Shown: positions 34,365 to 45,803, counted from the stretch's first letter. The stretch is 64,000 bases of DNA from Pteria penguin (GCA_035048485.1 CM068587.1:33527001-33591000), one strand, 5' to 3'. The notes: a model not told the origin generated them from the letters alone. Made by a program: numbers and translations.

Positions 34365-36750
34365 AACATAGAAAAAATCCAGATAATTCAAAAAAGCCCT
34401 TCTCTTATCAATTTTCATTAGCAATCCAGATCTTTAGATTTCTAAAAGGATATTGCACAAGTTCAGAGAAATTTGTTCACTTGAAACTACATGATATAGA
34501 GGGAAGGTTCTTTTTGAAGCTAAGTTAAATGGAAGACTTACAAATATAATGTGTTGTATGATGGAGAAGATGAAGTTTGCACATTTTCTCTTTTAACAGA
34601 CATGGAAAAATGTGACGTAAAAATTAACCCCCCCCCCCCAAAAGGAAAAAAGATATGATATTGTGTTGCATGCTACATATGTAGCTAAGGTTTGGTTATG
34701 AATTTAATATTTATGAGTGCATAATATGTTAAATTATATATATTAAAGATGTGTATTCAAATCAATGAAAATTGATATCATACTTTCCTAGTGTCTATGA
34801 TTCATTCATATCAATCAATCTTCTGTTCTGATTTTTTTTTTTTTTTTTTTTTTTTGTAAATATGATGTTACCATGCATGGCAACACAATTCTGCCGGTAT
34901 ATATGTATATAATTAAAATTATTATTACATGACATACCAATAATCCTAATGAAATACAACGTTTAAATTTGAAATCTATTCGAAGAACCCTTTCCTTTGA
35001 TATGTTACATACTACCATTCAAATGAAAACATCGTTTTCTCTATTCTGTGTGGTTGCCATGGTAATATTAGAATATCTATTTGATATATCTTAATATTTT
35101 GATAGAATAATGAAGAATTCTTAATATATAACTTTTTAGAGAAAAATATTCTATATTATCATGTTAAGGGTCATTTTATGTATTCAAAAAGTGCAAGAAT
35201 GATCTTGGTATTTTCGCAAACGTCGATGGCGGCCATTTTGGTAGCCGTATTTGCCGCCATCTTGGATTTTTTTTTAGTTTCCATGGAAATAATTTTTTGC
35301 CTAATCCAATCAAATAGAAAATATTTTGTTTTATTACTCTACCTGCTATGACTTTTGAGTAGTACATGGAAAATCATTAATGTTTCATGCAATTTCATCA
35401 ATATCGGTGTCATATTTGGATATCTGAATAATAAGCAAAATTGTTGCACGACACTAGCTTATTTAGCCTTCTTAGAATTGCAATAACTTTAGTTCTAGTG
35501 AATATTTTTTCACCAAATAAAAATAAAATGCTTGTTTTAAATACCTGCATCTGACTATATTGTTTCTAAAGTTCTTATATTCGGTTAAGAAAATGACCTG
35601 AACTCCCTAATAAATCCTAATCCGGGTCTTAACTTCGTACTGCCTGCATTGATTTCAATAAGTATAAATATTTCACAGACTTATTTAAAGGTTAAACGTC
35701 GTGGTTAGCATTATCTTGCAAGGGTTTTGCCTCGTTATGAAATTGAGTAGAAAATCAAAGGGGGGAGGCAAACTGAAGCTCTAAATAAGAGGGGATTTCT
35801 CTATACATTCACCAAATACTTAATATGATTAGCAGATGGCAAGACGGAACGAAAAGCAACGTGAGAGCAAATCAAGAACGTCGGAAATATTCTTTTACTT
35901 CTGACAACGGTGAAATGAAAAGGTGAAAAGTGAATCTGACGAAGATCAGTTGTCGAAAGTTACTAGTTATTTCCGGATTTTTGGGTTTCTTCGACACAAA
36001 CTATCAATCACCACATTGGTGAAATAAATCTGATATGGTGTCGAGTATACATTGTCATGCAATTAGAAAAATATCTACAATGAATCATTGAATCAAATGT
36101 TCTCAGAATGATATGTTTATTATATACATTGTATTATACGTAGGGACCAATTGAAAGAAACGCATGGCATAAAGTGAAAGTCTAGGAAAACCATCATGTA
36201 CTTTTGGGGTAAAATTATAATATGAAATCCGGATATATTTATTATAGATGCTAATATGTTCTAGCAAAATTATATGTTACAAGTAGTGGAAAGGGAAGTA
36301 GGATTGCTCAAGGAGAAAGGTGAATTCATAAGGAGGAGGATATCCTTTATTTTGAGGATACGCTTGAGTGATGTGAGGGTATGGTTGACTGCTTCGTTGA
36401 GTAATCCTACTGTGTCTCCTCAGGTTGTCTGAACAATAAAACCTTTTCTGACCGACCGTACACGATGTTGACAGCATGACGTCTCGATCCAAAGTGAGAC
36501 TATCCTTTTATGTGTTCTATTTCTATCCAATAACCAAGGAGGGCTACACATCGTAGCAAAGGAATCAGGAAAAGAGAATTCCTAAGGAGGAGGAAATTTC
36601 TGAGGAGGAGGAGGTTGGGGTCAGTGATGTCGTCATTTACCTCACTCGTTATTTGAATCATAGATTATCTTAAGTGACTTTCCTGAATGGGTCCTATTAA
36701 TTTAAGCCAAAATTAGAGGTTAGGAATGTGTAAGGGTTTAAGTTTAATAA
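34365..36750. other. No gene recognised; homopolymers
   Basis: AT-rich. A poly-T run is at about 34831-34855 and a C9 run near 34630. A G-rich purine stretch ('aaggaggaggaaatttctgaggaggagg') lies at about 36585-36615. No domain-bearing frame was found. Confidence 0.45.
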
Positions 36751-36755
36751 TTGAA

Positions 36756-36952
36756 ATAAAATAAGATAATAATAATAATAATAATAGAAAAAAAAACACG
36801 CAAATAATTTCAAGGTGTTTAACATCTGCGTTAGATCGATCAAATGTTTTAAAACGTAACCAAACACCCCCAAACAGTAAACAGTAATAATAATAATAAT
36901 GACAACAACAATGACAACAACAACAACAACAACACTCATAATAATAATAATG

Positions 36953-37048
<96 letters not shown>

Positions 37049-37049
37049 A
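36756..37049. repeat. (AAT)n / (AAC)n microsatellite cluster
   Basis: Three ATA/AAT tracts are separated by about 100 bp of unique sequence and a (CAA)n patch. The longest run is about 36940-37048. Confidence 0.95.
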
Positions 37050-37384
37050 TATTGATTTAATCCATGATCAATACTTTCTCAATACATCAAGAGCTGATAA
37101 TATATTTGATTCAGATAGTGGCTATTGTTCGTGAAAAGGTGCTAAAAAGAGGAGAAACAGCTTTAAAAATTCTGTTTAGCACCATATGCGATACTGACTT
37201 TACGTTTGGTATACAACATCCTTATGTACGTTTGGTACAAAATTGTTCAAGGGAAGTCGTTGTGGCATTATAGGACTCGGAGCAAGTGGTGATTTTGTTC
37301 ACATAGGCTTATCTTTACAAATCTTTTCAAGAACCACATGCGGCAAAATTTGTCTACACCAAAAAAAGACCGACATATCTAAAC

Positions 37385-37440
37385 AAGTTTACAGTGGTGT
37401 AGTGTGTGAGATAATCGGCTTGTGGCCGAGAGGTTCCGAT
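37385..37440 (+). mobile_element. SINE head, left half, interrupted by the Polinton
   Basis: The sequence 'gataatcggcttgtggccgagaggttccgat' matches the tRNA-like head of the SINE family up to the B-box region (compare gaggttccgggttcgac at 8390). It stops at the Polinton terminus; the rest of the SINE resumes at 60619. Confidence 0.78.
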
Positions 37441-37558
37441 AGTAGATGTAAATTGGGGGGGAGGGTCTGCCACTCACAAGCCCTCACGAGCCTTACAAGA
37501 GCCTACACGAACCCATACGAGCCCACACGAGCCTCATGATGCTCAAAAATCCCCACAA
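37441..37558 (+). repeat. Polinton left terminal inverted repeat
   Basis: It starts agtagatgtaa, then a G-run and 'ctgccactcac', followed by reiterated 'acgagcc' heptamers in the order also found in the right terminus, and ends 'aaaaatccccacaa'. More 'cacgagcc' units continue to about 37605 outside the shared part. Confidence 0.88.
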
Positions 37559-37651
37559 CGGCTCGAGCCCTCACGAGCCTACACAAGCTCACGATCCCAC
37601 ACTTGTAATATTATATGTTAGGGTTTATTTCATTACTAGCATTTGAGTAAG

Positions 37652-37933
37652 ATGGTTGCTTCCTTCTCACACTCAAGAAGGTATAATATGAAATGTCAAA
37701 GAAATTCTGAAGATAGTAATACTATTGGAAGTGATACATGCAATCCAGAATGGTTGATGGAAAATTTGATGTCCGTGGAAAGGAAAATTAGTGAAAATCT
37801 TAAGTTTCCTCTTCATGTCTTTAGATGGGCAGCCACTGTATTGATACTTTATGCAACGGTGACTCTTATTGGAATAATTACTTTCACTACCTTTACACCT
37901 AAATGTGACCATGAAAATGATTGCTACACCTGA
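37652..37933 (+). CDS. Small single-span membrane protein of the Polinton
   Basis: From the first ATG at 37652 the frame gives 93 residues: a polar N-terminal half with Cys and Ser/Asn, then one strongly hydrophobic segment (LILYATVTLIGIITFTTF, about residues 63-80), and a short Cys-containing tail ending CYT. It lies about 90 bp inside the left terminus and reads inward. I do not recognise the family. Terminal Polinton genes are often small and lineage-specific. It could also be a remnant of a larger gene. The frame is unbroken, which is notable in this decayed element. Confidence 0.5.
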   Translation: MVASFSHSRRYNMKCQRNSEDSNTIGSDTCNPEWLMENLMSVERKISENLKFPLHVFRWAATVLILYATVTLIGIITFTTFTPKCDHENDCYT

Positions 37934-37993
37934 TGTGAATCGGACTGAATGTACTCACATACATCAATTTCCATTAACAAACGAAATATATAA

Positions 37994-38176
37994 ATGTATG
38001 CAGTTATTTGTCGGGGAAATGATGACGTAAAGATTAAATTTGCTCAATACATCAATGGTGAGTCTGGACCAGAGAGAATTCGTCTGAGTAAACAGCAATG
38101 GTTGTACCTCAAACCGACAGAAACTCATATTGACCATACCATTTTCAGAGCTGATCAGCTGAACAAATTAAACTGA
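37994..38176 (+). CDS. Small ORF, possible PC4-like ssDNA-binding fold
   Basis: The product is 60 residues from an ATG at 37994. The central part (KIKFAQYINGESGPERIRLS, then KQQWLYLK) has the spacing of a PC4-type beta-hairpin: basic strand, aromatic, Gly turn, Ile-x-Leu-Ser, then a helix starting with Gln-Trp. Similar layouts are seen at 43541-43744 and 60126-60386, all in this Polinton. The function as a single-strand DNA-binding protein in replication is inference from pattern only. It reads inward and sits 60 bp after the membrane ORF. Confidence 0.45.
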   Translation: MYAVICRGNDDVKIKFAQYINGESGPERIRLSKQQWLYLKPTETHIDHTIFRADQLNKLN

Positions 38177-38245
38177 GAAACTGTTTATTGTCAATAAATC
38201 AAATATATATTATATTGTGTTCATTTTTTATTTCACGATTTCACG

Positions 38246-38428
38246 ATGTTGATTGTAGAGGAAATACAAAACAAAAGCTTGACAATGTCTATAACAATTT
38301 TTGATATTGGAAGTGCTTACATGAGTCCGTCAAAAGTGTTGTCGGTATTGAAATCGCAAGGTATTAAGATTATTGGATTGCATAAAATCAAAAGGTATTT
38401 ACAGAGTTTAGATGATCACGGTTTGTGA
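38246..38428 (+). pseudogene. Second copy of the Polinton integrase N-terminus
   Basis: Residues from about 20 onward (GSAYMSPSKVLSVLKSQGI, HKIKRYLQSLDDHGL) align with the start of the full integrase on the opposite strand at 58844 (GGAYASPLKVLAVLKSQCI, NKIRKYRQSLDSYSL). A TGA stops it after about 60 residues, and sequence beyond it does not continue the catalytic core. So this end of the Polinton also once had an integrase pointing inward. Confidence 0.8.
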
Positions 38429-38513
38429 AACCCATTTAAATGTTCATTTAAATGAGCACAGGTTCAAGCGCAAAGTTTCAATATTCAGCTATGTAGTAAT
38501 GTCTGCATACAGG

Positions 38514-38682
38514 CAATGGCGGATCCACAAGCTCGATCATCTGGGGAAGTTTTTATCCAGGGTGAGGGGTTTTTTCAACCAAAATTTTCAGGAAATTTTG
38601 CAAATTTCACATAAATTTAACATATTTTTCATTGCTGAGGGGTTTTTCCGAACCCCCCTAAACCCCCCTGGATCCGCTACTG
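38514..38682. mobile_element. MITE-like element with 6-bp target duplication
   Basis: Termini caatggcggatcc and ggatccgctactg (inverse) bound 169 bp, flanked by tacagg at 38508-38513 and 38683-38688. The interior is T-rich with 'gaggggttttttc' and 'gaggggtttttcc' repeats and a 'ccccctaaacccccc' end. It is similar in style to 17755-17929. It inserted inside the Polinton. Confidence 0.78.
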
Positions 38683-38786
38683 TACAGGTGACTACCTATG
38701 AACTTTGATGAGGCATTTGGGTACATCTTAAAATTCAATTACTCTGAAGTAACTTATTGTGAACAAGTTTCATTGAAGTCCCATCT

Positions 38787-39008
38787 TAGACTGGCAATGC
38801 TCGTCTAGATAGATATATATATATATATATTTCTTTGTTTGCTATCGCTGCAGGAAGAGACTGGCGACCACTGTTATTTGATCGAGTGCGTATCTTTTCT
38901 CCAGCGTAGGAGTGTCACTGTGCTATTTATAGCACAGGTTATAGAGGAAATAAAACATTGGACACGTCACTTGAACTTAGGTCAGCTTTGTTAGGCATTG
39001 CCAGTCTA
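38787..39008. mobile_element. Small element with TA-flanked 12-bp inverted repeats (family A)
   Basis: Ends tagactggcaatgc and gcattgccagtcta are perfect inverse copies including TA, as for Tc1/mariner-type insertion. The interior has (TA)n, 'tgctatcgctgcaggaagagactgg' and the palindrome tgtgctatttatagcaca. A longer inverted relative is at 44391-44765. Confidence 0.78.
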
Positions 39009-39630
39009 ATGTAGATCGCATTCGGACATCTTCGACCTTTTCCTGCATTGGCATGAGTAAGGGGCGAAGCGATTCCGAATGATCGAATTACGAACATTTC
39101 CGCTCTCAAACAAGCATTTGTGAATAGTTTGCTCTACTAGCATGGAAGGAGTAAACATCTTTAGCTACTGTATGGTATAAAACGAATAGACAACAGGTTT
39201 TGTATTCACACATTTTTTTTTACATTCATTGTGCTAGCTTACATAGACAGCCTGACAGATACACAGACTGACAGAGTACATGTATGTGACCTTTAATATC
39301 ACTGTTTATGGATAGATATTCTATCTTTCTATGTTAGCATACATTACTATGAATTAGGTGACCTAAACGGTTGTTTTTTAATCTACCTTTCTTTGTTTCT
39401 ATGTCAATGTACATCATTTATATAATATCGAATATTTTATTATTATGTATTGGGCGGTCTTAAGCTGTCCTGCTTAAATTAACGGGTTACTTTTCTGGTG
39501 ACACAAAGTCTGAAGTTTAATAGAAATTCTGTATATCTGTTATCAAGATTTCCATATGAATTACTTTTTTCATGTCAGAACATGATATATATAAATTAAG
39601 ATTAATGTAATCTATAATGATTTTCTAGAA

Positions 39631-40396
39631 ATGGATGAAACTAATTTTGAGTTCAGAATGCAAAATATACCACAAAGTTCTCCATATCATAATGTGAGTT
39701 GCATTATAAGAGAAAGAAAGGCGGCTTCTCAACATATATAAAACTTCTTACTATCGATTTATTTCAACATTATTATTTTCATGTAAATATGAAAAAATCA
39801 TTGCACACTGCTTGTGTATAGAATCACATATCAATCATGTATTTAAAATAGACAGTATTATTTTCATGAAAAAATCCTTACATGCTACTTGTGAATATGA
39901 AATGCATAACAATAACCATTTCAAATTTTCAGTTAGATGATGTTAATTGTAGAGTGGTTATTGTAAAATTTAATCACCTGATGTCATGAGTGCACACTAA
40001 CCCGAATATATTTTGTTGTAGGACCGATTAAACAAACTTATAATTTAGACAAAGAAGACACATCATTTCATATCACGGATTATTGCAGACCAATCAATTT
40101 TACTTTTAAGAGGACTATTGCGTGAGAAAGAATTGATGATATCATTTATCTTATTGTTAAGTTTGATTATTTAACAGGGACATTTTGCAAACAGGCACAA
40201 TTCCAGTTGAATGATCAAGATTGTGAAAAAAATTAAAATTGAATATTTTCGAGAATTATCGCTTAATCAAAAAATGAAAATAAACATTAAATTTGAAAGA
40301 ATTGATAATATTGAAATTGCATTAGCAATAAAAGTGACTTATGAAGATGAAGAATTTTCTGAGGAGTTTTTAAACACATACCAACTATTTGTTTAA
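39631..40396 (+). pseudogene. Remnants of one or two unidentified Polinton genes
   Basis: A 36-codon frame starts at 39631 (MDETNFEFRMQ...). Between about 40021 and 40235 another frame reads YNLDKEDTSFHITDYCRPI with one TGA inside, then a third frame, 40211-40396, ends with FSEEFLNTYQLFV. Amino-acid composition is protein-like (charged, with aromatic residues), and the pieces follow one another as in decayed genes. No family is recognised. Confidence 0.4.
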
Positions 40397-40455
40397 GGTA
40401 AGTACTTTGTTAGATTTACAAGAAAAAGTATTTCAAAAGGCAATTGAAAAAAAAA

Positions 40456-40469
40456 ATATATATATATAT

Positions 40470-40541
<72 letters not shown>
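40456..40541. repeat. (AT)n microsatellite
   Basis: About 85 bp of alternating AT, broken once by 'catg' near 40473. The Tyr-Ile frames on both strands are translation of the repeat. Confidence 0.96.
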
Positions 40542-40544
<3 letters not shown>

Positions 40545-41411
40545 GACATGACTTTGTGAGGTATTTGTTGGAGGTAGATTTTAAATAAGTATTAGAAGAG
40601 TTAATATCAGAGAACCACGGGACCACCACCATCTCAACAGCAGACTTGAGAGTATCACACATACAACTTATGAGTTATAGATACAAGCTTTAATAATGAG
40701 GTAGATTCTAATAATTCATAGTTGTATACAGTACTGATAATACAAGAAAAGGTAACTCTTACTTATGTATTAAAAAATTATCACTTTTTTAAAATTATTA
40801 GTTTATTGAAATTACTACTTTATTGAATTGAGAAAAAAAGTGGTTTGTTTGCTTGATATGACTGGTTGTTTGGTTATGTATAGGTAGGTAATTTGAACTT
40901 AGCACAATTTAATATCAATCATATAGTTCTGTGTTATTTTGTATCTTTTTACATATATATCAATGAAAAATGTTTCGGTTTAGGAGTCCATAAAATAAAA
41001 ATACTTTCATTAGCAATAACACGGTTAGAATAGAGATGGCCTTTGAATGAGTCAGTTATGTTAAAGTTGCACTCAGTTGTTAGATGGCGTATGTTATCCT
41101 GCAGCTGGTGCAGCTTTAAGCAAACAAATCACTTTTAAAGGATGACCTAGAAAGACAAACCAAAACTCTTAGTCTCTACTAGAATACACAGTGATCTCTT
41201 AATCGCTGCTGTTATTGTCAAATGAGATGGTGACGGTGACAGGTGCGAGATCTATTATATTATTTACATATCTTTCTTACATGTTAGATGCTTAACACTT
41301 TAAGCCAACTCACACAAAATGTATTCGTCAATATAAAAAAAGCATTCTTTCTAACAAAAAGATAATTAGTTAATATGAATAAATATCTTTTTCTTTTTAT
41401 TTAGGGTTAAT

Positions 41412-43037
41412 GATATTGTGATGTCGCATTTCATAATAGTAACATCAATTACTTTTGGTCAATTAAAAATTCTCATGTTCTCAAGTTATAGACAAACTTC
41501 TTTCACTAAATTTCAAAGCGACTCAAATTTCTACATTTGATTTTTCTACACTTTATACATCTCTGCCTCATGATTTGATTAAAAACAAGTCGCTGTCTCT
41601 TACATAGTGGTGTTTTCACAGAGAATCTAAAACTTACATATGTACTTCCAATAATTCCGGATTCTTTTCCAACAAACAATATACTTCATATAAATACTGG
41701 ACTTGCAAGGAATTATGTAAAGCACTAGATTTTCTCATGAATGATATTTTTGTGCAATTTGATGGCAAGATATATCAATAAATAGTTGGGATTCCTATGG
41801 GTACTAACTGCGCGCCTCTGATAGCAGATTTATTTCTTTATTGTTATGAGAGGGATTTTATGGTTTCTATTCAAAAATCAAAACATTTCGACCTCATTGA
41901 CAAATTTAATAATACTTGCAGATATCTGGATGACATTTTTGTTATCGACTACCCTGAATTCGAACAATTTATATCAGAAATATATCCACCAGAGCTCAAA
42001 TTGAATAAAGCTAACACTTGAGATAAATCTACACCTTTCCTAGATTTGAACATCAAAATTATCAACCTCGACTCCCATCATATCGTATCTATATATCTCA
42101 ATTAGTTCGATTTGTCAGAGGCTGCACCGATGTTTTGGACTTTCATAAACGAAATTTACAAATTACTACTAAACGTTTAACTCAGGGTTACAGATATCAC
42201 AAGCTAAGAAAAACATTCGGCAAATTCTTCAGATCTCATTCAGAACTTCTGTCTGAATTTTAAAATATTTCTTTTCAACACTATGTATCCAATGGAATTT
42301 CCCATCCTAATTTTTACGGTGATCTCGTATATAAACTAAGGAAAATAAAAGGCTCCGATAACGTTATTTTATCATGTAATAAAATAGTCAAACGTCTTCT
42401 AAATAGACAATATGACATTGAGATCATTAAAAAGACTATAGGTCTTGTATTTGGCCCCTGTACAGCCTTATGCAGACTTTTACTTGAACGTTGCACGCTG
42501 ACTAACAGGACGGTGGGGACTATATGACGGACCTTGTCCAAACCTCTTTCAGAGGAGACATGGTCCTGAACCTCGTCCCCTCTGACTGTTAGTCGGGACT
42601 CCTACAGATATAGGGTCTTAGGTCGATTTCAGACTGGCAGAGCACGGTTTATCATGTTGATGTCGCATATATTTTTATATCATGATGTGTTTTACAATAC
42701 CTTACGTGTTTATATTTTTATGACCTCTCAATATGCGAAACCTGTTGACCCTTGTTCTTTACATGGAGGATTATTTATAAATTTTAAATGTACGTCCTTT
42801 GATTATTCTGCTGTTACGGTGAGTGGGAAGGTGGGCCCATAAACCGGTTAACCACACCATTTGTTTGGCTTTTGTCAAATTAAATGGCCGTCCTAAGTCG
42901 GTATCGTAATTGCACTACAATCAAATATTTTTGTAATGTGTTATATGTGCTAGTATATTTTTTATATTCATGTATTGTATAGCTGCATGGTGACTTCTGC
43001 CACATAACTGAGCCAGTAACTTCTCTTTTTTCTTTTA
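41412..43037 (+). mobile_element. PLE3: 5'-truncated Naiad of the PLE1 family
   Basis: The plus strand reads the later two thirds of a Penelope-type reverse transcriptase and the same 3' tail as PLE1, at high nucleotide identity. The catalytic motif is intact (RYLDDIFVIDYPEFEQF, about 41922-41970) and MGTNCAPLIADLF is present. In-frame TGA at 42019-42021 is at the same place as in PLE1 (after NKANT, before DKSTPFLDL). Breaks: a 4-nt insertion near 41478, TAG near 41606, TAA near 41780, a short deletion near 42075, and TAA near 42260. It lies inside the Polinton. Confidence 0.88.
41797..42480 (+). pseudogene. PLE3 reverse transcriptase, palm and C-terminal part
   Basis: It holds motif B MGTNCAPLIADLFLYC and motif C RYLDD with both Asp. 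The TGA at 42019-42021 separates NKANT from DKSTPFLDL. After a deletion the frame resumes with a region matching PLE1 25760-26150 (YVSNGISHPNFYGDLVYKL). The active-site Asp pair is present here and lost in PLE1. Confidence 0.82.
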
Positions 43038-43484
43038 TAAAGATTTATTTTTACATTAAATATAAATGTGCAAGTATGGAAATAAGAAAACGCATACCAT
43101 TTCAATACTTGTGATATCCTTTATTTCAGTTATTATTATATCTAGATAAATTTACTATTTGTGTTATGAATTTCATTACTGTGGCTGATATGATGATTTT
43201 ATTTTACATAAGATATGTTTGCAGTGTTTAGAGATGGCATAGTTTTAGACGAGACACTGAGTCTGAAGTTCTTTAGAAATTCAGGATAGGTGTGTAGAAA
43301 TTTAATATAGGCGTGGCAGTCACGTTCTTTTTTAATAGATTGATAAGTCTCACTTTTTCTGAAAGACACCAATGAGAAGCAATGCTACCTCATAGACACA
43401 TCCCACTTAGATAGCTTTAAGGATATAGCCAATGAAAAAACTCAGTTTATGCTGAATCACCATTTTAGTTTATCATAAGCATGC

Positions 43485-43490
43485 TATAAA
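43485..43490 (+). promoter_or_regulatory. Possible TATA box of the 43541 ORF
   Basis: The site ctataaattggcgcc is followed by an initiator-like ctgtcagctt about 20 bp on and by the ATG at 43541. Weak evidence, since the region is AT-rich. Confidence 0.3.
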
Positions 43491-43540
43491 TTGGCGCCAT
43501 CTGTCAGCTTATACCACACTTGACATTTTACCGGGAAAAA

Positions 43541-43744
43541 ATGGCAACTCATACTTTTGATGTAGAAATTAAACAATTTAACCGAAAGCTGAAATTGAAT
43601 GTATGCGTTGCAGATAACTTTAGTATAAGCGTCAACAGGTTTGATGGAAATGATACAATTTATGCACATCTCAACAGAAATGGGAAAAGCATAAGCCTTC
43701 CATTCAACCATTTTGAGGAGTTAATGTGTGTCATTCGATGCTAA
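43541..43744 (+). CDS. Small ORF, possible PC4-like ssDNA-binding fold
   Basis: 67 residues from the ATG at 43541 (the frame is open a little upstream). The order is FDVEIKQFNRKLKLNV, FSISVNRFDGNDTIY, GKSISLPFNHFEELMCVI: strand, strand with Phe-Asp-Gly, an Ile-Ser-Leu strand and a final helix, as in the PC4 (p15) coactivator fold. A TATAAA lies at 43485-43490, 50 bp before the ATG. It is intact and reads plus in the left half of the Polinton. Homology is inferred by pattern, not search. Confidence 0.45.
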   Translation: MATHTFDVEIKQFNRKLKLNVCVADNFSISVNRFDGNDTIYAHLNRNGKSISLPFNHFEELMCVIRC

Positions 43745-44390
43745 AACAGAATTTGTCTCTGTTAAACTCTGTAAGTTTTTATTTTGGCCAAGTTGTTTTA
43801 TATTTGCTAAGCTGTTTTATTTGTTTTCTTACTAAGCTGTTACATTTTTAAGGCGTCGAGCATTTGCTCGACAGTCTTCTAGCGATCGTAAAAATTTTAC
43901 CTCTGCACCGCCTTTTTAATTCACGTAACAAAGTAGTACCTTCTTCAAAGTACTTAAAGTAGTAAATGTTCTTGCAAAACCGGCTTTGTTATCCTTATTA
44001 CTGAAATTTCATTGCACAGAAATAGGTTTAAGCATAGGTCTGCTTAACTCAAATTATCAATAATATTGCCCTAAAACACTTATCATTCTGTCGCTTATTG
44101 TGTGTGTTAAAATATTCATTCGCCGTAATGACGCAAGCCGATTATGAATTACAGTCGCACTTCATGGCAATTTTTCCAAATATGGGGAAGACCACGTGAC
44201 ATATTGCCTTATTTGGAGAAATCGTAGTAGAACGCTTGTAACACACGCGATCAAGGCCTAACTTGACATATAAGCGCCAATATGGAAAGCCATCTTCGAA
44301 ATATATATAATAATGTAATAATAATATATTAAGATATAAATTTCAGTCTTAAAAAGAACAAATAAAATATTCATAGAATCCTAGATATAG

Positions 44391-44765
44391 ACTGGCAATG
44401 CGTATCACAAAGATATCTAGACAGGTGACCACTAATTCATAACGAGGCTGACCTAGGTTCAAGTGACGCGTTATCGGTTATTTTTATCTGACTGGATTTC
44501 GTTTTGTTTCATTCATTTAACCTAGAATCAACAAATATCTACAAAATTAATTACATCCTCACTGTACTGTATACCTATGCTGTTTATGCTACTGCAGACG
44601 AATTTTAAAAATATCTACACGCAGTGTGTACAGCTTCTTATCTGCCCTTACAGTCTGTGCTATAAATAGCACATGCTGGACAGGGAATAGTCTCTACAAA
44701 ATGGCGATGATCACTTGTCTCTTCTCGCAGCGATAGCAAGCAAAAGCAGGTAACTCCAGTCTTTC
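44391..44765. mobile_element. Longer relative of the 38787-39008 element (family A)
   Basis: It starts 'tagactggcaatgcg' and shares 'gaggctgacctaggttcaagtgacgcg', 'tgctataaatagcaca' and 'cgcagcgatagcaagcaaa' with the reverse complement of 38787-39008. Its right end ('ccagtcttt') is diverged. Confidence 0.65.
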
Positions 44766-44844
44766 TTAAACAAGCATAGCTTGCAAAGCTAGGTTAATAG
44801 CATTAAATGTTCAAGATGTTGGTCACAAAGTTTATGTAAACAGG

Positions 44845-45013
44845 AATACACCGTTCCACTTTCGTCAAAAGTCAAGCACTTTAGCGCAAAATCTGACTAT
44901 GATGACGTCATGCAAGGTTGGACAAGTCCGACATTTGATTATGACGTCATAAGTATAGCAATCAAAAATCCGCTAAACATCGCTTTCTATGCTGAAAAGT
45001 GGAACGGTGTATT
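44845..45013. mobile_element. MITE with perfect 18-bp inverted ends
   Basis: aatacaccgttccacttt (44845-44862) and its exact complement (44996-45013) bound 169 bp. The interior has two atgacgtcat palindromes (44901-44909 region and 44941-44950), which are CRE-type sites by sequence. No flanking duplication is obvious. Confidence 0.8.
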
Positions 45014-45803
45014 ACTTGTTTTTGTGCAGTTGTGAATTTTCCCGCTAAAATTTCTAAAGCCACGCCTCATTTTTTCCTTATTAGGGAAGTAGCATGTGTA
45101 TATATCAAATGGTCTTACCCATATCTGGAAAAGTTCCCACGAGGGCGTAAAAATGGAAGCCGAGAAAGTTTTCAAATCGCCTACAAAATTTAATGCTGAT
45201 GTAAAGGATGATAGCATGGATTAAGACAGAATTTTAGATTGAATGCATGAAAAATAAATTACGTAGAACTTACATGTGAAGATTTTACTCCAAATCAACC
45301 GATAAAGTGCGATTGTGATGCACAATCGGCTTGCGTCATTACGTCGAACGGTATGGCGTTGTAGCCTTTACACGTCCGCATACAATAAACGACCGAATAA
45401 TAGTGTGTATGGACGATATATAGAAGCTGTTGGCCCTAGTGACAGTGTTAGTGGCGTAGACAAAAACTGTAACCTAGACCATCTTAAAACAAATTAAGCA
45501 TAAGGCTTCCATATTATACAGGCAATGGTAACAACTCGTCCATTTCTATCTTTGTGAAAAAAATGGCAATGGTGTTCGATTGATTTCACATGTACATTCT
45601 TTGTTATAAGACATTTGACATATTTCTGCAAGAATGACGTAAAGAACAATGTTATGATGATGTATTATATGATACATGTATATTGCTGTTGGAACTTAAG
45701 CGTTTTATATATAATGTGAATCAGAGACATATATATATATATATGTCTCTGTGTAAATAAATGAGTATTTGTGTGCTTTATTGGTATTCATGTTTATTAA
45801 TTT

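Larger units (their letters stand above)
44117..45345. mobile_element. Inverted-repeat-bounded element carrying two smaller elements
   Basis: Left arm around cgccgtaatgacgcaagccg (44120) and right arm around cggcttgcgtcattacg (45328) are inverse, and weaker similarity extends inward about 50 nt. Between them sit the family A relative (44391-44765) and the 44845-45013 element. No transposase was found. Confidence 0.55.

Noticed and set aside
36697..36939. ORF with poly-Val/Ile and poly-Tyr runs
   Set aside because: It is the translation of AAT/AAC microsatellites.
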